Source: Melioribacteraceae bacterium
GTDB taxonomy: Bacteria; Bacteroidota; Ignavibacteria; Ignavibacteriales; Melioribacteraceae
NCBI GenBank assembly: GCA_021647785.1
Contig: JAKIUC010000018.1
Span: 1 to 64,000 of the forward strand
Length of the DNA: 64,000 nucleotides
Direction: 5' to 3'
Shown here: in pieces, positions 58,804-64,000 of the stretch
Position numbering within the stretch: position 1 is the stretch's first letter
Layout: each line of letters begins with the position of its first letter
Made by a program: the position numbers and the translations under genes
The notes under the pieces: model-generated
Database searches by the model: none
What the model was told of the DNA's origin: nothing
What the model saw: only the letters and a program-made list of their open reading frames with translations

Positions 58804-59969
58804 TTTACTACAAAAACCTTTGCTATATCAATTAGTAACGATGGTTTATTTATTAACGCAGTTTTAAATAAATTTCCAAGCGTTCTTTTTTTTATAGGAA
58901 TTTTTGAAAAAACTTCTGCAATACTGTTAAATTTTTCATCACTAAAACTGTAAATGCCATTTTTTATTCTATCAAAAATCTCATGGCGTTTACCAAGTCT
59001 ATCTCTCCATGCTTTATCATATGTTAAAATATGATTTAAATCGTTTTTAACAATTGCTTCGCCAACTATTGTTCCACCTATTTTACCACCAATCATTCCA
59101 CTAACAATACCACCGCCAGAGAGTGGATTAACTTGACGAGCAGCATCGCCAACTATAATTATTCCAGGAGCAGAGATTTTTTTTAGAGTAATTGATGAAG
59201 GAACACCACCAGCAATTTGTGTAAGTATTGGTGCATTCGGATATTTTTTTTCCATAAAGGAACTTAAAAACTTTTGGGCTGATTTCTTCTTCCCAATTTC
59301 TCCACTTACTCCAAGACCAATATTTGCTGATTTATTAGATTTTGGAAAAACCCAAAAGTATCCTTCCGGTGCAACCTCTTTTCCAAAATAAAAATATATT
59401 GTGTTCGGGTTAACATCAATGTTTGCTACAGTTATTTGAACACAACTCTCCATCTCTCTAAAATCAATATGTGTTTTTATTCCAGCCCACCTACCAACAC
59501 GCGATTCAACTCCATCGGCTGCAATAACAACCTTACAATGTAGCTTATGTTGCTCCCCTTTATATTCGTACTTAACACCACTAACTTTTCCATCTTCAAT
59601 AATAAGCCCGTTAACATAGGCTCGCGTAATAATATCAACCCCAAGGTTTGCAGCTTGCTTAGCCAATTCATAATCAAAAATACGTCTTTCAAGAATATAT
59701 ACAATTTGGTTTGATGGTAAAACAACTTCTGTTCCGTTTGGTGCAATCATCGCAAATTTATTAATTGTTGATGAAATAAATTTCTCATCAGGCTCAATAA
59801 ATTCCTCGATGCCAACTTTGCTTACAGCTTCACCACAGCGGACAGGATAGCCGATATCTCTATCTTTCTCGAATAATAAAACCGTAGCACCTTGCTCAGC
59901 AGCAAAGCGTGCAGCCATTGTGCCAGCCGGACCACCTCCCACAACTATTACATCATATTCTTTCTGCAT
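58800..59969 (-). CDS. Geranylgeranyl reductase-family FAD oxidoreductase
   Basis: 389 residues. N-terminal FAD motif EYDVIVVGGGPAGTMAARFA, second motif VVIAADGVESRVGRWAGI and FAD ribityl motif IIIVGDAARQVNPLSGGGIV. The pattern DIGYPVRCGEAVSK near residue 40 and YFYFGKEVAPEGYFWVFPKS are characteristic of the archaeal and bacterial digeranylgeranylglycerophospholipid reductase/ geranylgeranyl reductase group. The natural substrate is probably an isoprenoid, lipid or quinone; the adjacent ferredoxin may be its electron donor. Stop overlaps the histidine kinase start. Confidence 0.88.
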   Translation of the reverse strand: MQKEYDVIVVGGGPAGTMAARFAAEQGATVLLFEKDRDIGYPVRCGEAVSKVGIEEFIEPDEKFISSTINKFAMIAPNGTEVVLPSNQIVYILERRIFDYELAKQAANLGVDIITRAYVNGLIIEDGKVSGVKYEYKGEQHKLHCKVVIAADGVESRVGRWAGIKTHIDFREMESCVQITVANIDVNPNTIYFYFGKEVAPEGYFWVFPKSNKSANIGLGVSGEIGKKKSAQKFLSSFMEKKYPNAPILTQIAGGVPSSITLKKISAPGIIIVGDAARQVNPLSGGGIVSGMIGGKIGGTIVGEAIVKNDLNHILTYDKAWRDRLGKRHEIFDRIKNGIYSFSDEKFNSIAEVFSKIPIKKRTLGNLFKTALINKPSLLIDIAKVFVVK

Positions 59970-59983
59970 TTATAACTTCTCTT

Positions 59984-60178
59984 TTATCCAGTTTTTTTAG
60001 GGTTGTTAAATTTTAAAACTTCTATTGGGCATACCCACACACACTTTGAACAATTTGTGCAAAGTGTTTCATCTATTTTAATCTCTGCTTCTTTTAATTC
60101 AATTGCATCTTCAGGGCAAATACCAACACAGCAACCACAGAAATCACATTTGTTTGGTAATATTTCTATTAATAACAT
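59984..60178 (-). CDS. Two-cluster 4Fe-4S ferredoxin
   Basis: 64 residues from the ATG at 60178 (a longer frame upstream is poor). Two motifs CDFCGCCVGICPEDAIEL and CTNCSKCVWVCPIEVLKF bind two [4Fe-4S] clusters. It lies 14 bases before the flavoprotein gene and likely donates electrons to it. The interval 60179-60486 to the divergent gene is AT-rich and holds no other gene. Confidence 0.9.
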   Translation of the reverse strand: MLLIEILPNKCDFCGCCVGICPEDAIELKEAEIKIDETLCTNCSKCVWVCPIEVLKFNNPKKTG

Positions 60179-60486
60179 TGTTCTCACTTTCCCATTTTTG
60201 AGAAATAAAAATAGTGATTGATTTTCCAAAATGAAACTGATTAAGCGAGATTTATCCAATTGAAATATTTTACTGCTGCAAAACACAAACAGAAAACAAA
60301 AAATCTACAATGGTGGATTTCTAATGCTTATTTGAGTTAGTTTAGCTTGAAACTACACTTTTTTTGCACATATTTGCAAAGAAAATAGGCATCAGAATAT
60401 TCAATTATCATTTCATTAACCTTGCTCTTAGAAGTGCTATTTAATAAATTTGTATTCTTAAATAATAAAAGAAATTTGGAGTAACT

Positions 60487-61278
60487 ATGGCTGAATACAA
60501 CAAACACTTATATATGATTGTTTATCCTATCAATGCACTTGTAGCATCTCAATTAGAGCCAGATCAGTTTGGAGAGCATTATACTATTGGTGGTGCAAAG
60601 CATTATAGCGGAAAAGTTATATTTGCAGAACTTGACCCGAATTATAGAAATGAAAGTTTTGAAATTGAAAAATATCTTGACATGACTGTAACTCACGAAG
60701 ATGGTTCACCTAAAAAAACAAAATTTATAAAATCGTACGGAGTCCTTGCTGATATTGATATTGCCTCAATTCAAAAACTTCACCTCTGTACTTCAAACGG
60801 AAAAGTTCTTACTCTTGAACCATCAGAATATACTGCTGTAAATGAGCCTGGATTAATTAGAACTTATCAAGAGATAACTCCACTTGAAAATTTGGTTGTT
60901 TCATCTTTAGACCAGCGCGATTTTGGAAAGTATATTACAACTCAAACACAATCGAAAGGTGCACCTAAAATTTGCTTTACGCAGGTTGAATTTAACATTG
61001 ACCACTTTTTGAAAACCAACAAGCATAGTGAAATATTTAATATTGAATTGCCCAGAGTTAATCCATACAGAATGTATGACTGCATTAAAGTACTGCAAAG
61101 AATGCCTGATAAAGCAACCAAAACCGTTGGATTGGGTTCGTTATTAAGAGACCTTTCGTTTAGTTATTTGCGACATGGTTTTTGGTTTTTTGGTCCCAAT
61201 GATTCAAAGTTTTTCGCAATGCCATCTATTTCTGATTTGGAAAATAAATATTACGGATGGTGGAAACACGTAAGATAA
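60487..61278 (+). CDS. Conserved protein of unknown function
   Basis: 263 residues with no signal peptide or membrane helix. Ribosome binding site TTGGAG precedes the ATG. The protein looks soluble and globular, mixed alpha/beta, with EHYTIGGAKHYSGKVIFAEL, YGVLADIDIASIQKLHLCTS and a W/F-rich end (YLRHGFWFFGPNDSKFF, YYGWWKHVR). I do not recognise a family. It is transcribed away from the ferredoxin operon and stops at a strong terminator. Confidence 0.65.
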   Translation: MAEYNKHLYMIVYPINALVASQLEPDQFGEHYTIGGAKHYSGKVIFAELDPNYRNESFEIEKYLDMTVTHEDGSPKKTKFIKSYGVLADIDIASIQKLHLCTSNGKVLTLEPSEYTAVNEPGLIRTYQEITPLENLVVSSLDQRDFGKYITTQTQSKGAPKICFTQVEFNIDHFLKTNKHSEIFNIELPRVNPYRMYDCIKVLQRMPDKATKTVGLGSLLRDLSFSYLRHGFWFFGPNDSKFFAMPSISDLENKYYGWWKHVR

Positions 61279-61286
61279 ATTTGAAG

Positions 61287-62270
61287 TTATATTAACAATG
61301 AAATGTTGAGTATTACAAAAAACAGAAAACCTCTTCGAAATATTTGAAGAGGTTTTTTTTCGAGAATTATACCAAAGGCATCACTTCGTGAGCGGCTTTC
61401 TTTCCTCAACTCATAAATCTCCCAAGGTAAAATAACTTTCCCCTTCTGGTTAATATCATCATTTACCCGCAGTAGAGCTATGCCGATATATTTTTTTGAG
61501 TTTTGATATTTCGCAATCCATTCATCATAAGGTGTATCAAGCACGGTAGCCTTAGTGAGTGATGATTCCCGAATAACCATACCACTTGGCGTAGTGTATG
61601 CCATAAGCATATGAGCAGAAAATATGTTATCCAAGTTTTTGAAAAGCAACACAACTATATCACCATTCTGGAAATTGTTTTTAACTTCTGATAGAGCATT
61701 AAATGGAATATAATTTATAGTCATAGTTCTGTCGTCTTTAACATATCGCATATCTTCAATCCCTTTACCTGCAAAGAATTTTTTATGTGATATTGTACGG
61801 GTTAATGTTTTAGCCTTAGTGCCAGCAACATCTTTTACAACATCGTGCAGCAGCCAACTATTCTCAGGAAACCAATCCGCCATAGTATAGTGGTTCCGAG
61901 TCTTCATTCCAACAATGCCATCTTTGTAGCGTATTTGCTGAAGATTATTAAAAAAGTTTTCGTAGCTATCTGAAATAGATAAAGCCAATACATCTTCTAC
62001 ATAAACCATGCAATTAGTTGTATCAAAAGTTAAAAGAGGTTTTGTATCATAGAGGGCATAAGGTCCATCGCCAACGCAGGTAAGCCCATACGGCATTCCA
62101 AGAAACATTTCTGAATAAAAACTCATTCGTTCAGTAACAGTTAAATTTTCTGCTGATTTTTCTGTGAGTAGTTTATTTATTTCCACTTTGCTCATTTTTG
62201 AAATCTTCTGCTGAGCATTTAAAGTTACAGCCAATATAATAATAAAGAAAAATATTTTAATTGTTTTCAT
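61287..62270 (-). CDS. DUF1460 (NlpC/P60-like) exported protein
   Basis: 327 residues. A signal peptide (MKTIKIFFFIIILAVTLNAQ) precedes a DUF1460 domain: SFYSEMFLGMPYGLTCVGDG, FDTTNCMVYVEDVLALSISD with the presumed nucleophile Cys, NHYTMADWFPENSWLLHD and SAHMLMAYTTPSGMVIRESS with the His. Related proteins cleave peptidoglycan peptides or amides in the periplasm. The last 20 or so residues (EKKPLQIFRRGFLFFVILNI) are translated from a terminator hairpin of the opposing gene, so the natural C-terminus may be earlier or changed by a frameshift. It lies 8 bases after the PBP4 gene. Confidence 0.82.
   Translation of the reverse strand: MKTIKIFFFIIILAVTLNAQQKISKMSKVEINKLLTEKSAENLTVTERMSFYSEMFLGMPYGLTCVGDGPYALYDTKPLLTFDTTNCMVYVEDVLALSISDSYENFFNNLQQIRYKDGIVGMKTRNHYTMADWFPENSWLLHDVVKDVAGTKAKTLTRTISHKKFFAGKGIEDMRYVKDDRTMTINYIPFNALSEVKNNFQNGDIVVLLFKNLDNIFSAHMLMAYTTPSGMVIRESSLTKATVLDTPYDEWIAKYQNSKKYIGIALLRVNDDINQKGKVILPWEIYELRKESRSRSDAFGIILEKKPLQIFRRGFLFFVILNISLLI
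61326..61360 (+). terminator. Strong intrinsic terminator of the 60.5-kb gene
   Basis: AAAACCTCTTC (61326-61336) and GAAGAGGTTTT (61346-61356) pair, and T residues follow to 61360. The hairpin lies inside the 3' end of the opposing DUF1460 frame. Confidence 0.9.
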
Positions 62271-62278
62271 TTCATCTC

Positions 62279-63742
62279 CTATTTCAATTCTGCTAATTTA
62301 ATCATTATCTTTTTATGAACATTTGAAACAGCCGAACCATTTCCATTAAAGTTATTTGCTATCATCGAAAAAATAATTGTTCTTCCATTTTTATCTTTTA
62401 GATAACCAGAATAGGCACGCACACCTCCAATTACTCCAGACTTAATATGTGCGTTTTTTTCAATTGCAGTACCCCTTCCCATGTTCTTAAAAAACCCAAT
62501 ATCATTAGGGTCACCAACAACTGCAAGGGAATTATAGAATGTTTCAAAATATTTTTTCTTTGCAACGAGTGTTAATAAATCGAGCATCAGAGTTGTTGTA
62601 ATTGCGTTGGAACGTGAAAGCCCACATCCATCGTGCATTAATAGTCCACTGGTATTAATTCCATTTTTGGAAAGGAACTCTTCAACTGCGTCTATACCGC
62701 TATCAACACTTCCCTCACCTTTCGCTTTTAAACCTACAGCACGGAGTAACATTTCAGTGTAAAGATTATCACTTCGCTTATTAACTATAAATACTATCTC
62801 TTTTAACGGGGGTGAGTACGTTTTAACAACTAAATTGTTTTTGTTGTATTTTCTTTTTTTATCTATCGCAATAGCCTTGCCCGCAACAGATATTCCTTCT
62901 TCTCTTAATTTAGTTAAAAAGTATTGGGCTGCAAAAAGTGGGGGATTTGGAATTGACCCTTTTATTGAAAACTCCTTTTTACCCTTTGGAATTGTACCAC
63001 GCAGCGTAGCGTTAAATTGTAATGGTGCATTAAAAATATATCCATTATCGCCTGAACCTTTTTTGCCAGTCTCTATATAGTTTATAAAAGTTAATCCATC
63101 AACTATTGGTTCAGTTCGTAGAACTTCAGCTATATCACCAACATTTTTACCCGGTTTGAAAAAGAGAAAGTACAAATTATTATGAATTGTTAAAGCCGAT
63201 GCTGACGCTGCATAGTAATTGCCAATATCAATCCAATCCCAATTATTCGGGATTGGGATTCTGTCGTAGAGTAAATCATCTGCAATTATATCTCCACTTA
63301 TTGACTTAATTTCCTTATCGTTAAAGGCTGTAAGCCAACTTGCCATTAAATCATCCAATGGTAATGCACCCTTCACAAGATTATAACCAAGAGTTGGGTC
63401 GCCACCACCAACAATAAATAGATTTCCATTTAGTTTTCCTTTGGCATCAACTGTTCCATCGTAAAATATTCTTGTCGCAAATTTGTAATTCTCTCCAAGT
63501 ATCTCAAGTGCAGCAGAAGAAGTAATTAACTTCATATTGGAAGCAGGAGCCAATGCAAGCTCTGCATTGTGCGATATTATCTTTTCTCCATTATCCAAAT
63601 ACCGTGCTGCTATTGACCATGAAGCATGCTTGAGTAGTTTTGTGCTTTTCTCTTTATCAACATAGTTTTGAATTGATAAATAATTTTGTGAGAATATTAG
63701 ATTTGAAATTACAAAATAAATTATGAGATGTATTATCCGCAT
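62279..63742 (-). CDS. dacB: D-alanyl-D-alanine carboxypeptidase/endopeptidase (PBP4-type)
   Basis: 487 residues. A signal peptide (MRIIHLIIYFVISNLIFS) and the PBP4 motifs SxxK in LALAPASNMKLITSSAALE, SxN in VNKRSDNLYTEMLLRAVG and KTG as KSG in AHIKSGVIGGVRAYSG. It cleaves D-Ala cross-links in the periplasm and trims peptidoglycan. The 10-base distance from the preceding gene and 8-base distance to DUF1460 suggest one envelope operon. Confidence 0.95.
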   Translation of the reverse strand: MRIIHLIIYFVISNLIFSQNYLSIQNYVDKEKSTKLLKHASWSIAARYLDNGEKIISHNAELALAPASNMKLITSSAALEILGENYKFATRIFYDGTVDAKGKLNGNLFIVGGGDPTLGYNLVKGALPLDDLMASWLTAFNDKEIKSISGDIIADDLLYDRIPIPNNWDWIDIGNYYAASASALTIHNNLYFLFFKPGKNVGDIAEVLRTEPIVDGLTFINYIETGKKGSGDNGYIFNAPLQFNATLRGTIPKGKKEFSIKGSIPNPPLFAAQYFLTKLREEGISVAGKAIAIDKKRKYNKNNLVVKTYSPPLKEIVFIVNKRSDNLYTEMLLRAVGLKAKGEGSVDSGIDAVEEFLSKNGINTSGLLMHDGCGLSRSNAITTTLMLDLLTLVAKKKYFETFYNSLAVVGDPNDIGFFKNMGRGTAIEKNAHIKSGVIGGVRAYSGYLKDKNGRTIIFSMIANNFNGNGSAVSNVHKKIMIKLAELK

Positions 63743-63752
63743 TGTGTAAATC

Positions 63753-64000
63753 CTATTTAATATTTAAATATTTTAAGATTGCTTTCATTATTTCGTCTCG
63801 TGCAGTTTTACTTGTAATTGTTTCAAATGGAAATCCTAAAGCAACAATGCCATAATCTTTATTGTAAGCTACACCAGCACTGTAAAGGTTTTCAGAATAT
63901 CGTAAGAATGTTTCACTTCCATTTATAGCCCCAAGTGCATCGGGTGCTTCAACTCGATATATTTCCTTGTTGAACTCTGTATTAAAACTAAACTGCTTTA
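63753..64000 (-). CDS. C-terminal end of an exported protein (5' end beyond window)
   Basis: About 82 residues ending at the stop at 63753-63755. The sequence VEAPDALGAINGSETFLRYS, ENLYSAGVAYNKDYGIVALG, FPFETITSKTARDEIMKAIL resembles the C-terminal module found at the end of large secreted proteins of this lineage (xanthan lyase- or golvesin-type proteins), where it closes a glutamine-amidotransferase-like fold. No sorting motif YPNPFNP is visible in this part. The assignment is weak. It heads an operon with dacB. Confidence 0.55.
   Translation of the reverse strand, partial: KQFSFNTEFNKEIYRVEAPDALGAINGSETFLRYSENLYSAGVAYNKDYGIVALGFPFETITSKTARDEIMKAILKYLNIK

Noticed and set aside
1-64000. tRNA or rRNA genes and CRISPR arrays
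   Set aside because: None seen when reading intergenic regions for cloverleaf, rRNA or direct-repeat patterns; the gaps are short, AT-rich or filled with the palindromic elements listed.

Overview
This is a low-GC chromosomal stretch, roughly one third G+C, from a Gram-negative bacterium of the Bacteroidota/Chlorobi group, most likely a member of the Ignavibacteria. Two secreted proteins end in the type IX secretion sorting domain with the motif YPNPFNPTT or YPNPFNPST that is typical of that lineage. A PorV/PorQ-type outer-membrane protein, Reg_prop/Y_Y_Y sensor kinases, a CcoN-CcoO fusion and a Sec-type (clade II) NosZ agree with this. No rRNA, tRNA or CRISPR array was found.

Layout. 0-4 kb: a cut SLC13-type permease whose far end merges with an out-of-place CvpA-like fragment, a small exported protein, and a complete group II intron with its reverse transcriptase. 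4-10 kb: a repeat-rich type IX cargo protein, a LuxR-type response regulator and a propeller sensor kinase, with a shared palindrome in front of the regulator and of the cargo gene. 10-15.5 kb: an MltF-like lytic transglycosylase lipoprotein, an AraC regulator with an exported VOC protein, and an ECF sigma / anti-sigma / TonB-like lipoprotein operon. 15.5-27 kb: mostly housekeeping genes (gpmI, aat, rocD, superoxide reductase, MarR, M1 aminopeptidase, lipase-like hydrolase).

27-43 kb is the metabolic centrepiece. Fourteen genes on the minus strand encode a complete cbb3 oxidase with its assembly factors (ccoI, ccoS, fused ccoNO, ccoQ, ccoP, and further on ccoG, fixH and a TauE/SafE-like protein). 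Inserted between the two halves is a nitrous-oxide reductase operon (FAS1 lipoprotein, nosZ, a membrane protein, nosL, nosD, nosF, nosY). Together they predict respiration of trace oxygen and of N2O as an electron sink. A terminator after ccoP suggests that the nos genes have their own promoter, and a hairpin after nosZ suggests differential expression within that operon.

43-49 kb: fructose-bisphosphate aldolase, then an accessory island on the plus strand (zinc-ribbon protein, HEPN protein, tandem CxxC protein, unknown protein). It is separated by MITE-like and palindromic repeats and followed by an ABC exporter. 49-60 kb: alaS, a sirtuin translationally coupled to a ribbon-helix-helix protein, then a run of genes from a ferredoxin and a flavoprotein reductase through an NtrB/NtrC-like pair and a hybrid kinase to a NusG-like factor and a YhaM-like nuclease. 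60-64 kb: an unknown protein, a DUF1460 protein, PBP4 and the end of another exported protein.

The observations judged most worth following are a dispersed intergenic repeat family (ends TCGGTATATAAC and TTGTGTTGTGTATA around variable hairpins), the HEPN/CxxC accessory island with cassette-like borders, the palindrome-linked sensor-regulator-cargo module, the sirtuin/RHH pair, and a 36-residue membrane peptide downstream of a perfect CRP-type site.
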